Shown in pieces: positions 1 through 7,219 of a stretch of 29,991 bases of DNA. Position 1 is the stretch's first letter. Every line of letters begins with the position of its first letter. The notes under the pieces are model-generated. The model was not told where the DNA came from, made no database searches, and saw only the letters and a program-made list of their open reading frames with translations. The position numbers and the translations under genes were made by a program. Location: NCBI GenBank assembly GCA_947176685.1, contig CAMWRL010000002.1:1-29991 (forward strand), given 5' to 3'. The DNA comes from an uncultured Ruminococcus sp. (lineage in GTDB: Bacteria > Bacillota > Clostridia > Oscillospirales > Ruminococcaceae).

Positions 1-30
1 CTATAAAAGTGATACTCATATAGAAGTAAT

Positions 31-63
31 GCCCGAAAGTAGTTTTTTCAACTGCTTTCGGGC
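31..63 (+). terminator. Rho-independent terminator-like hairpin
   Basis: A 14-bp stem (one G-T wobble) with arms at 31-44 and 50-63 closes a 5-base TTTTC loop and is followed on the plus strand by ATATTTTAATT. It would end a plus-strand gene lying to the left of the window. It could also stop the minus-strand VanZ-like transcript, although the T tract on that side is weak. Confidence 0.6.
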
Positions 64-122
64 ATATTTTAATTATTTGTTTATTAGCATAAATCGCACT
101 GTTTATTCATTGATTGGCAATA

Positions 123-593
123 TCAAACTTTTAATTTCCACAAAGAAAGTTTTTTGCAGCATAAAAAACCTATACAAGCACCGAATGCATTTAGAATAAT
201 ATCTTCAATATCAAAGATACCCAGCATGGTAAAAAGCTGAATAGATTCAATCAAAAGTATCGTAATAAGTGTTGTACTAATAAACTGCTTGAAATTACGG
301 AGACTTTTGAAATGAAGCGGAAGCAAAAAGCCCCAAGGAATAAACAGAAATATGTTTCCTAAAAAGTTTATTAAGAAGCTCAAAACAATAGAAGTAGAAA
401 TTACAGGGGTAGTGAACAGATTATATATGCTTATGAACGGAATGAAATTGCTCATATATTTTAAATATTCCGTGTATGTCAATGCGTGGTCATGACCTAT
501 GCTGCGCAAAAACAGCACATAGAGAAGAACCAATCCATACACAATACTTGTCACATGAAAGATATTATTTATTTTTTTTGAAATAGGTTTCAA
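123..593 (-). CDS. VanZ-like family membrane protein
   Basis: A 156-residue integral membrane protein with about four hydrophobic segments (near residues 14-30, 66-92, 104-121 and 125-147). The conserved core of the VanZ-like family is visible: NFLGNIFLFIPWGF near residues 77-90 and FDIEDIILNAFGACIGF near 127-143, with acidic residues in the second motif. VanZ of Enterococcus gives low-level teicoplanin resistance, but most Firmicutes members are chromosomal and of unknown function, so no resistance role should be assumed. The start codon is TTG; no suitable ATG lies upstream, and a GGGGG ribosome binding site sits 7 bases ahead of it. It has its own consensus promoter at 622-650 and is divergent from the LRR-dockerin gene. 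Confidence 0.85.
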   Translation of the reverse strand: MKPISKKINNIFHVTSIVYGLVLLYVLFLRSIGHDHALTYTEYLKYMSNFIPFISIYNLFTTPVISTSIVLSFLINFLGNIFLFIPWGFLLPLHFKSLRNFKQFISTTLITILLIESIQLFTMLGIFDIEDIILNAFGACIGFLCCKKLSLWKLKV

Positions 594-621
594 ATAAATA
601 CCCCCTGATTATTTTACTAAT

Positions 622-650
622 ATTATACATCAAGAAAACTGTTATGTCAA
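622..650 (-). promoter_or_regulatory. Consensus sigma-A promoter of the VanZ-like gene
   Basis: Read on the minus strand: TTGACA at 650-645, a 17-base spacer, and TATAAT at 627-622. Both hexamers match consensus exactly. Expected transcription start is about 615, roughly 20 bases before the TTG start codon. Confidence 0.85.
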
Positions 651-668
651 TAGAAACAATAGTATTTT

Positions 669-696
669 TTGACTTATAATGTTATTTTTATATTAT
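669..696 (+). promoter_or_regulatory. Possible distal plus-strand promoter
   Basis: TTGACT at 669-674 is followed after 16 bases by TATTAT at 691-696. If used, it would give the LRR-dockerin gene an untranslated leader of about 215 bases. The region is AT-rich, so a chance match is possible. Confidence 0.25.
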
Positions 697-882
697 ATTA
701 AGACTTTGTAACAGTATAGCTATTCCGGTGACTATCCGTAATATAGTAAGGGGTTTAAAAAAAGCCTGTTTTAAGGGTATTTTTAATTTGCAGAGTTGAA
801 AAAAAGTTTGTCCGGCACATATATTATTTAAGAAAATTTCACTAAATTTTCACTGAATTATAATTAATTTTTCATTATTTTC

Positions 883-891
883 TGGTATAAT
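883..891 (+). promoter_or_regulatory. Extended -10 promoter of the LRR-dockerin gene
   Basis: TGGTATAAT at 883-891 is a perfect TGn-TATAAT extended -10 element about 20 bases before the ribosome binding site AAGGAGG (908-914). No good -35 hexamer lies 17 bases upstream, as is common for extended -10 promoters. Confidence 0.5.
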
Positions 892-920
892 AAGAAATTA
901 ATATTTCAAGGAGGATTTAT

Positions 921-2375
921 ATGAAAAATAAAATTTTATCCGGTATTATGGCAGTTTGCCTTGTCGGCAGCGTTGGAGTTATTCCCGAAAGTATCGCTCC
1001 GGCGGCGACTGTTACGGCAAGTGCGGAAACTGTAAAATCAGGTACTTACGGAGATAATATCACATGGACTATCGATAATAAAGGCACGCTTACCATAAGC
1101 GGTACGGGCGATATGATGAATAATGATTCCACAATACGTGAGTCCGAAAGAACGGCTCTGAAAAAAGTTATCATTGAAAACGGTGTAACAGGTATCGGCA
1201 ATAGTGTATTTATGGGGTGTGTGAATCTTGAATCGGTAACACTTCCCGACAGTCTGACAAGTATCGGCAAGGATACATTCAGTTATTGCAGAAGCCTGAA
1301 ATCAATAACAATACCCGACAGCGTTACAAATATAGGTTATTCGGCATTTTCAAATTGTACGGCTCTTGAATCAGTTACGATTCCGGACAGCGTAACAAGT
1401 ATTGATTACGGTGCATTTCAGAATTGTACGGCTCTTGAATCAGTCACAATTCCGGACAGCGTAACAAGTATCAGTTATAGTTTGTTTTATAATTGTACAA
1501 GTCTTTCGTCAATAACAATACCTGAAAGCGTAACAAGTATTGGCGGAGATGCGTTTTATAATACTCCATGGCTGGAAGATGAAAAGAAAGAAAATAATTT
1601 TGTCGTTGTTAATGACATTTTAATTGACAGTGCAGTGCGTTCAGGAGATGTAATTATTCCTGATAATGTCAAAAATATCGGCAACAATGTATTTTATAAC
1701 TGTAAAGATATTACGTCAGTAACAATACCTGACAGTGTAACAAACATTGGTAATATGGCATTTCGTTCCTGTAAGGGTCTTACATCAATTACAATTCCCG
1801 ACAGCGTGACAAGTATAGGCAATATGACATTCAAAGATTGCAACGGTCTTACATCAATTAAAATCCCCGACAGTGTTACAAGTATCGGCAACAGCACATT
1901 TGAAGGTTGTAAAAACTTGTCTGAAATAACTATTTTAAATCCTGAATGCGAAATCTCTGACAACGAATATACGATTTCAAACGGAACAGACCAAAAATAC
2001 AACTGTTATTTTGACGGCACAATAAAAGGCTATGCAAACTCCACTGCACAAAAGTACGCCGAAAAATACGGATATACCTTTGAATCACTGGGAGAAGCTC
2101 CGACCGGAAACGTTACCGAAATCCAGTCCGGAGACACGAACGGTGACGGAAAACTCAGCATTGCGGACGCTGTATTGATAGCGCAGGCAATATCAAATCC
2201 CGATGACTACGAACTTACCGAAGAACAGAAAACCGCCGCAGACGTAGTTGACAAAGGCGACGGGCTGACGCCACTGGACTCTCTGGCTATACAAATGGTA
2301 GACCTAAAAATAATCTCCGAAAACGACTTACCGATAACCTCCGCAGAAATCAACCGTATACTTGACAATCAATGA
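921..2375 (+). CDS. Secreted BspA-type leucine-rich repeat protein with C-terminal dockerin
   Basis: 484 residues. A signal peptide spans about residues 1-36 (cleavage near TASA-ET), followed by the SGTYGDNITWTIDNKGTL segment that typically precedes BspA-type LRR regions. Eight or so LRR_5 repeats of 23 residues follow, each close to SVTIPDSVTSIGxxAFxNC, with a non-repeat insertion around residues 215-245. Residues 404-463 form a type I dockerin: first calcium loop GDTNGDGKLSIADAVLIAQ, second loop DVVDKGDGLTPLD with 13 rather than 12 positions. LRR_5 domains usually mediate surface adhesion or protein binding; the dockerin implies attachment to a cohesin scaffold outside the cell. Start chosen for AAGGAGG at 908-914. 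No catalytic domain is visible, so a binding or structural role is inferred. Confidence 0.92.
   Translation: MKNKILSGIMAVCLVGSVGVIPESIAPAATVTASAETVKSGTYGDNITWTIDNKGTLTISGTGDMMNNDSTIRESERTALKKVIIENGVTGIGNSVFMGCVNLESVTLPDSLTSIGKDTFSYCRSLKSITIPDSVTNIGYSAFSNCTALESVTIPDSVTSIDYGAFQNCTALESVTIPDSVTSISYSLFYNCTSLSSITIPESVTSIGGDAFYNTPWLEDEKKENNFVVVNDILIDSAVRSGDVIIPDNVKNIGNNVFYNCKDITSVTIPDSVTNIGNMAFRSCKGLTSITIPDSVTSIGNMTFKDCNGLTSIKIPDSVTSIGNSTFEGCKNLSEITILNPECEISDNEYTISNGTDQKYNCYFDGTIKGYANSTAQKYAEKYGYTFESLGEAPTGNVTEIQSGDTNGDGKLSIADAVLIAQAISNPDDYELTEEQKTAADVVDKGDGLTPLDSLAIQMVDLKIISENDLPITSAEINRILDNQ
1225..1935 (+). repeat. Tandem 69-base LRR-coding repeats
   Basis: About eight degenerate direct repeats of 69 bases inside the LRR-dockerin gene, each coding for one 23-residue LRR_5 unit. 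The best-conserved part codes for IPDSVTSIG. Three neighbouring copies around 1300-1510 are nearly identical at the DNA level, which points to recent expansion by slippage or recombination. Confidence 0.85.
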
Positions 2376-2380
2376 AAAAA

Positions 2381-2410
2381 TTCCCTGCTGGCGGCAACGT
2401 CCGCAGGGAA
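2381..2410. terminator. Bidirectional terminator between convergent genes
   Basis: Arms TTCCCTGC (2381-2388) and GCAGGGAA (2403-2410) form the stem. AAAAAA precedes it and AATTTTT follows it, so it has a T tract on either strand. It serves the LRR-dockerin gene and can serve the convergent lipoprotein gene. Confidence 0.8.
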
Positions 2411-2427
2411 AATTTTTCGCATAAACA

Positions 2428-2455
2428 ATGAAAGCCGGATTGCTCCGGCTTTCAT
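2428..2455 (-). terminator. Terminator hairpin for the Cthe_2159-like lipoprotein gene
   Basis: A perfect 12-bp stem (2428-2439 with 2444-2455) around a TTGC loop, 24 bases past the minus-strand stop codon. The T tract on the minus strand is short, so efficient stopping may need the second hairpin at 2381-2410. Confidence 0.65.
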
Positions 2456-2479
2456 CGTTATAGGGTGGTTTATATGAAA

Positions 2480-4555
2480 TTAGAAGATGGCTTGTTTATT
2501 CTGCCCGAAGTCTTTTCTGTCGGGCATACCGTCGGGAGACTGTTTCATACCTCTGCCGCCGAAACCTCCGGTCTGCTTACCCACATATGAAGTAACGCTG
2601 TCCGCCGTGAAGTTGCCGGACTCCGTGCCGTCACTGTTGTAACCGCCGTTTTCATAAAGTCCGTACTTCTGGTCTGCTGAGGAAGTACCTCCTGTATAGA
2701 ATGTATAAGTCATACCGGTTTGAATATCCGGCGAACTTATTACAATATTGTCGAAACTTTTTTGTGGTGCAAAGCTTATTATTTCATTTCCGTTGCTGTC
2801 GGAAAGAGTAACAAGTGTACCGCCGTTCATAGTTGTGTCAAAAGTTGCCGAAACGCTGTTTTGCTTCGAAGTGTCAGCCGGATTTTCTGCCATTGCAGAC
2901 ATACCAGCCGCAACCAGCGTACCGCCGTTGACGTTGATTTCTCCGTTGCTGTCCAAAGCACCATTACCGCCGTTTTCGCAGCCGTTTACTATAACAGTAC
3001 CGCCGCTGATAGTCATATTGCCGTTGGAATCAAGTCCGTCACCGGATGCACTTACGTAAACCATACCGCCGCTTATGTTGATTTCCAATTCGTCAGAAAA
3101 AGTTCCCATACCAGACTGGTTTGTTACTCCGTCACTTGCATTGAAGCCGTCATCAGAAGACGTTAATTCAACTGTACCGCCGGTTACATTTATTACAGAA
3201 GCCTCCAGTCCCTCATAAGAGTTACTTATCACAACTGTACCGCCGTTTATATTTATTGCGGAAGTCGCATTAATACCGTCGTCGCCTGCGTCAATCGCAA
3301 ACGTACCGCCTGATATATTGACTTCTGTACCTGCATGAATTGCATCATCTGCGGAATTTATATTAAAAGTTCCTCCGATAATATTTATATCGGCAACTGC
3401 CTTTATACCCTTTGGTGTCGGGACAGTATCGGTATTGTCTGTAGATTCCTGTTGAGAGGGTTCAGGTATGCCGAAATCTTCCGGATTGAAATTTTCAAAG
3501 TCAGGTTTTTCCATACCGTCAGGCATTTCCTGACGCTCTCCTCTGCCGAAATGCTCGTGCCGGAAGTCTTCAGAATCATATTCTTCCATATCTTCGGGAA
3601 GAGTGGGCTTTTCGCCTCTGCCGAAACCTCCGCCGTGACCGAATCCGCCGAAATCATCATTATGAGTTTTTGTACTTGCCGAACTTCCGCCGCCGGACGT
3701 TATATTGAAGTCACCGCCCTCAATATACACAAATCCCATTTCAGCATCAGTCTTATTGCTTGCATTTATGCCGTTCTGACCTGCTGTAAGGTCAAGCACA
3801 CCGTCCGCAACTGCCACATAGTCCTTGCCTTTTATGGCATCGCCGACTGCGTTTACAGTAATTTTTCCGCCTGTAATAACAATATCGTCTTTTGAACGTA
3901 TACCGTCATTGTAGTTTCCAGCAACATCAAGCTCGCCGCTGCCGTTGATTGTAAGGCTGTCGTGACTGAAAATTGCTGAATCAGGGTTATCGGTGCTGTC
4001 CGTAACAGAATAGTCCGCACCGTCTGAGACATAATTCTTACTGCCGTCAGCAAGCGTTATAAAAACCTTTTTGGCACTTTTGACGTAAATCGCCGGTGCG
4101 TTACTACAGCTTATTGAAGCATTATCAAGTACAAGCTGTACTTTGTTTTTGTCGGCATCAACAATAATCTGTCCGTCATCAAGAATACCTGTTATATGAT
4201 AGATACCTTCACCGGAAATCGTTACCGCCGAGCCGTTGACTGAAACTCCGTTGCCGGTAATTCCAGCACTGTTTCCGTTAAGACTTACTTCGGCTGTAAT
4301 TTCAGAGTAGTCGGGGTTCAGGTCTCTGTCCGAAAACAATTCGCTTTCAGACATTTTCGTAACCGGAATATTTTGTGGATTTTTTACTGTAACGGCTTCG
4401 GTTGTTTCAGAAGTCGCTGTATCAGCCGAAGAAACATTTGTTATTTTCTCAGAAGTTGTCGTTTGAGAATCGGAAATGCTGTTATCACTGCACCCAACCG
4501 CCACAACGGCAAATGTCATAGCAGCCGCAAAAATGCGGTTCATAAAATTACTCAT
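2480..4555 (-). CDS. Cthe_2159-like carbohydrate-binding lipoprotein
   Basis: 691 residues. An N-terminal signal peptide ends in a lipobox-like AVGC with Cys22, so membrane anchoring by lipidation is predicted. After a Ser/Thr-rich spacer, the segment VSLNGNSAGITGNGVSVNG and the following GEGIYHITGILDDGQIIVDA stretch match the start of the Cthe_2159-type family (Clostridium thermocellum beta-helix protein that binds cellulose and polygalacturonate). Repeated motifs of the ISGGT/INGGTV kind continue to about residue 610, as expected for a right-handed beta-helix. A low-complexity Gly/Glu/Met/Pro/Asp insertion (about residues 295-375) interrupts the helix, and a Gly-rich tail ends the protein. 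No dockerin is present. Ribosome binding site AAGGTGAT precedes the ATG; Met5 is a possible alternative start. Confidence 0.8.
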   Translation of the reverse strand: MSNFMNRIFAAAMTFAVVAVGCSDNSISDSQTTTSEKITNVSSADTATSETTEAVTVKNPQNIPVTKMSESELFSDRDLNPDYSEITAEVSLNGNSAGITGNGVSVNGSAVTISGEGIYHITGILDDGQIIVDADKNKVQLVLDNASISCSNAPAIYVKSAKKVFITLADGSKNYVSDGADYSVTDSTDNPDSAIFSHDSLTINGSGELDVAGNYNDGIRSKDDIVITGGKITVNAVGDAIKGKDYVAVADGVLDLTAGQNGINASNKTDAEMGFVYIEGGDFNITSGGGSSASTKTHNDDFGGFGHGGGFGRGEKPTLPEDMEEYDSEDFRHEHFGRGERQEMPDGMEKPDFENFNPEDFGIPEPSQQESTDNTDTVPTPKGIKAVADINIIGGTFNINSADDAIHAGTEVNISGGTFAIDAGDDGINATSAININGGTVVISNSYEGLEASVINVTGGTVELTSSDDGFNASDGVTNQSGMGTFSDELEINISGGMVYVSASGDGLDSNGNMTISGGTVIVNGCENGGNGALDSNGEINVNGGTLVAAGMSAMAENPADTSKQNSVSATFDTTMNGGTLVTLSDSNGNEIISFAPQKSFDNIVISSPDIQTGMTYTFYTGGTSSADQKYGLYENGGYNSDGTESGNFTADSVTSYVGKQTGGFGGRGMKQSPDGMPDRKDFGQNKQAIF

Positions 4556-4618
4556 ATTATCACCTTTTAAAAAAGTTCCCGATTCTGATTTTCTTTTGTT
4601 TTTTCTTTCTATGATTGT

Positions 4619-4624
4619 ATTATA
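4619..4624 (-). promoter_or_regulatory. Candidate -10 for the Cthe_2159-like gene
   Basis: TATAAT reads 4624 to 4619 on the minus strand, about 64 bases ahead of the start codon. No convincing -35 lies at 16-18 bases; TTCACA at 4650-4645 is 20 bases away. The rest of 4556-4707 holds only an AT palindrome at 4666-4681 and no gene. Confidence 0.35.
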
Positions 4625-4707
4625 AACCGCTGATATGACAGTTTTGTGAAAGTCTGCTGAATAACTGAAAAAATTTTTTCAAACCATACAGACATATGGA
4701 AAATTAT

Positions 4708-6183
4708 TCAGTTTGAGTTTTTGCAGAATTTCACAAATTCCCTTATTGAGTCATTGCAGTTTGCCAGCATATTAAGTTCGGCTATTTCTTCATTGTAGTC
4801 AAGGTTGTGTATTAATATGGGAATATCTTTTCCGAAAGTATTGATTATGAATCCGGACGAATGAAGCTCCTGTACAATTTCCGCAAGCATTTCCGTAAAA
4901 GCCTTTGTGATACGCATATAGCGTTTGCTGTCGGAAGCGTCTGCGTCCTCGTCATACGGATAACCGCAGCTTATAATCCATTGCCGTACAATTTTCGCCG
5001 TATCGTCAGTGCCGAAACTCAGTTCATTATTCTGAAGCCAGAAAACATAATTCCAACGTGCTTCCTGAAAGTTGTCAGCATATTTTATACTTTTATTGTA
5101 TTCAGTCTCAGTGTTGTACCCTAAAACAACTGTCGGTTTACAGGGATTATCCTCGTCATCGTAAACAAACAGCGATATTGCGTATATATCAGATTCGTCC
5201 CACGAAGATATTGTATCTTCAATAAGCACGGACATAAAACCTTTCATATCTTCCGTACTCATAAATATACTATAATCATCGTTTGTTGATTCTTCTTCTG
5301 CGGAATTGCGGAGTTCGTCAATACATTTTTTCAGGGCGTATATATCAATTATTCCGGCACAGGAAATATCATCTCCCAAACCGTTGGCACTGATTTCAGG
5401 CAGAAATCTTTCAAGATACTTGTTTGTATCCTTGAAGCCTTTTTCAGCAAACCTTATTGCAAGTTCCCTGTACAGGTCGTATAACTGTTCATCATTCCAG
5501 CAGGACTTGTCAACACCGTCCGTCCCTATAAAGACAGCAGGCGGTATGGCATTTTTTTCAAAGTAACAGAATCTTGCTGAATTGTTTGCATCGTCCTGAC
5601 ACATTGAAGACGTAATATTGCCGTTGCACATAGGGTCGTCCGGAATAGGACTGTATGCCGAGCCGTCATCTGCTACAATCACGCATTTTCCGTCACCAAT
5701 CTGTACGCCGAAAGCAAATTCCCTTGAAACGACAAAAAATTCCAGTGTAGTACCGTAAGCTATAAGAAAATTCCCTTGTCTGTAGTACTCCCTGTAGTCC
5801 GAAAGCTCATCGGGAATACTTGCAAGTTCATTTTCTGTAAATGGGTTATTTATATAGTCGTTTGCGATTTTGTCATACCAGAGCGACACAACGTTACGCC
5901 AGAGCAGGGAAAAAAGCTTGCGCCTTTTTTTTTCGGAATCAAGAAGCAGTTCAGCTCCGTCCAGCAGTTCCATAAATTCATCAGTGCATTCCCGGGCGCA
6001 CTCAACCGCAAGTTTAGCCCCTCTGTCCGTGCGGATATACTGCGGACTTCCGTGACCGTCCGCTACCGCTATGAAAGAATATTTTGCGCTGTCGTATGAC
6101 AAGGAATAATCCTGACATATTATTCTGTTCTGAATGTGAAAAGCTCCTGCAAATGTATGTGAAAAGGACGAATAATTATTCAT
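4708..6183 (-). CDS. PP2C-family protein phosphatase fused to an unknown C-terminal domain
   Basis: 491 residues from the ATG at 6183, chosen because GGAGGG sits 7 bases upstream and because the more upstream ATG at 6258 lies at or before the predicted promoter. Residues 1-285 carry PP2C metal-site motifs: CQDYS with Asp25, AVADGHGS with Asp42 and Gly43, a TDGVDKS motif with Asp222, and GDDISCAG with Asp271/Asp272. It should be a soluble Mn/Mg-dependent Ser/Thr phosphatase. Residues about 305-491 are a separate domain with VLGYNTETEY and EARWNYVFWLQNNE; this resembles DUF4303-like proteins, but I am not certain. No Ser/Thr kinase partner is in the window. Divided from the SGNH gene by a terminator and preceded by its own promoter. 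Confidence 0.85.
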   Translation of the reverse strand: MNNYSSFSHTFAGAFHIQNRIICQDYSLSYDSAKYSFIAVADGHGSPQYIRTDRGAKLAVECARECTDEFMELLDGAELLLDSEKKRRKLFSLLWRNVVSLWYDKIANDYINNPFTENELASIPDELSDYREYYRQGNFLIAYGTTLEFFVVSREFAFGVQIGDGKCVIVADDGSAYSPIPDDPMCNGNITSSMCQDDANNSARFCYFEKNAIPPAVFIGTDGVDKSCWNDEQLYDLYRELAIRFAEKGFKDTNKYLERFLPEISANGLGDDISCAGIIDIYALKKCIDELRNSAEEESTNDDYSIFMSTEDMKGFMSVLIEDTISSWDESDIYAISLFVYDDEDNPCKPTVVLGYNTETEYNKSIKYADNFQEARWNYVFWLQNNELSFGTDDTAKIVRQWIISCGYPYDEDADASDSKRYMRITKAFTEMLAEIVQELHSSGFIINTFGKDIPILIHNLDYNEEIAELNMLANCNDSIREFVKFCKNSN

Positions 6184-6226
6184 ATCGCACCCTCCGTTCA
6201 TTAAATAGTACAAAAATATCATATTA

Positions 6227-6255
6227 ATTTTAACATACATCTGTAAAATTGTCAA
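6227..6255 (-). promoter_or_regulatory. Sigma-A promoter of the PP2C gene
   Basis: Minus strand: TTGACA at 6255-6250, 17-base spacer, TAAAAT at 6232-6227, with a TGt extended -10 directly before it. Expected start of transcription near 6220, leaving a leader of about 37 bases before the ATG at 6183. Confidence 0.85.
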
Positions 6256-6262
6256 CAAAAAA

Positions 6263-6291
6263 TCCGGATAGTATTGAAAATATTATCCGGA
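6263..6291 (-). terminator. Terminator of the MBOAT-SGNH operon
   Basis: TCCGGATA (6263-6270) pairs with TATCCGGA (6284-6291) and the stem extends inward to about 12 bp around a TGAAA loop. On the minus strand it is followed by TTTTTTG, and it begins 8 bases after the SGNH stop codon. Confidence 0.85.
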
Positions 6292-6298
6292 AAAATAT

Positions 6299-7204
6299 TT
6301 AATATAGATTATCGCTGTAGCTTTCGGAAGATTCATCAGTAATATCCGTGTCTTCCTCTGCGGGAGGGTCAACAGGTATCGTATTCAGACAAAGCCAGTC
6401 GCACCATGTCTGGTAGTACTTTGCAAGTACGTGAACGCCGTCATTACTGCATTCCGACATAAGATTTCCGTCAGCGTCATCAAATATCTGGTTAACATCA
6501 AGATAGAAAACTTTCTGACCGTCCGCAAACTCAGACATTGCGGAATTAAGATTATTGATATTTTCGTTGGTTATGGTGTCGCCCTGCAACTGCCTGTTTG
6601 ATGTTACATGAAGATTTCCCATAATATATATAAGTGCGTCCGGCTGATACTCCTTTAAGGTATTGAGGAGTTTCACAAAACAGTTGAGCGTATAGTCAGA
6701 ATCGTTTCCGACTTCGTTTATGCCGAGCATAACATAGATTTTGCCGTATTTTTCATCGGAAAGCATATCATAAATTGAACAGCCGTTGATATATTCGTTT
6801 TCGATTTTATAGGAGGCAAGTCCCACACTACAGAAGTAATGGGCATTTTTCAAAGTACCGTATTCATATATTCCGACAGTACGTGAATCTCCTATAAAAA
6901 GCGCATCATCAAAATATGAAGGGTCACTCTTCACGAAAGACAAAACAGGTTCAGGCGGTTCGGTAGTTATTTCTTCAGTGGGTTCTGTTGTATCGGGAAT
7001 ATCTGTATCAGTAAATTCCGGCACTGAAGTATTTTCCGTAGTTACGGTATCTGTTTTGTTGATGTCAATTACCGGCGGTTTCTTTGAAGACGCCGGCTCA
7101 ACTTCCTTACTGCTGTTCCATATCTGTCTGAAAATTAACGGTGATGCAATAAAACACGTTATCAGCAGCAGAATTGTATATAAACATTGATAACTTTTTT
7201 TCAT
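6299..7204 (-). CDS. Membrane-anchored SGNH/GDSL-family hydrolase
   Basis: 301 residues. One N-terminal membrane segment (about residues 8-25) is followed by a Pro/Thr/Glu-rich spacer to about residue 90, so the catalytic domain should face outside. SGNH blocks are intact: FIGDSRT with nucleophile Ser107, GINEVGND with Asn163, and NDGVH with Asp255 and His258. The gene starts 15 bases after the MBOAT gene, and its AAGGAG site lies just past that gene's stop codon, so the two are co-transcribed. Paired MBOAT and SGNH proteins add or move O-acetyl groups on surface polymers in systems such as alginate or teichoic-acid modification. A role as O-acetyltransferase or esterase on wall polymer or exopolysaccharide is inferred. 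Confidence 0.85.
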   Translation of the reverse strand: MKKSYQCLYTILLLITCFIASPLIFRQIWNSSKEVEPASSKKPPVIDINKTDTVTTENTSVPEFTDTDIPDTTEPTEEITTEPPEPVLSFVKSDPSYFDDALFIGDSRTVGIYEYGTLKNAHYFCSVGLASYKIENEYINGCSIYDMLSDEKYGKIYVMLGINEVGNDSDYTLNCFVKLLNTLKEYQPDALIYIMGNLHVTSNRQLQGDTITNENINNLNSAMSEFADGQKVFYLDVNQIFDDADGNLMSECSNDGVHVLAKYYQTWCDWLCLNTIPVDPPAEEDTDITDESSESYSDNLY

Positions 7205-7219
7205 CAGTAGCTCCTTGAA

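Larger units (their letters stand above)
594..920. other. Divergent intergenic region, 327 bases without a gene
   Basis: This AT-rich stretch separates the VanZ-like gene (minus) from the LRR-dockerin gene (plus). It holds a consensus promoter for the VanZ-like gene, an extended -10 for the LRR gene at 883-891, and a second possible plus promoter at 669-696. The G/C-richer part around 705-815 has short self-complementary segments such as ACTAT/ATAGT, but I recognise no known riboswitch. No credible ORF is present. Confidence 0.6.

Noticed and set aside
123..593. VanZ-like gene as evidence of a glycopeptide resistance cluster
   Set aside because: No vanHAX, vanRS or other resistance genes are nearby; VanZ-like proteins are common in Firmicutes chromosomes.
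1225..1935. Regular direct repeats that could be taken for a CRISPR-like or satellite array
   Set aside because: They keep the reading frame and code for 23-residue LRR_5 units of the secreted protein; unit length and divergence do not fit repeat-spacer structure.
2720..3895. Long open frames on the plus strand across the lipoprotein gene
   Set aside because: They are antisense shadows of the minus-strand beta-helix gene; no ribosome binding sites, and translations are rich in Cys/Ser without recognisable domains.
4657..4711. AT palindrome (4666-4681) inside longer arms CTGAATAA/TTATTCAG as a terminator of the PP2C gene
   Set aside because: The 16-base palindrome has no G/C clamp and the outer arms are 39 bases apart and touch the stop codon; structure is likely to be chance in AT-rich DNA.
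6184..6258. 25-codon N-terminal extension of the PP2C gene
   Set aside because: It would start upstream of or within the predicted promoter (6227-6255); the ATG at 6183 has GGAGGG ahead of it.
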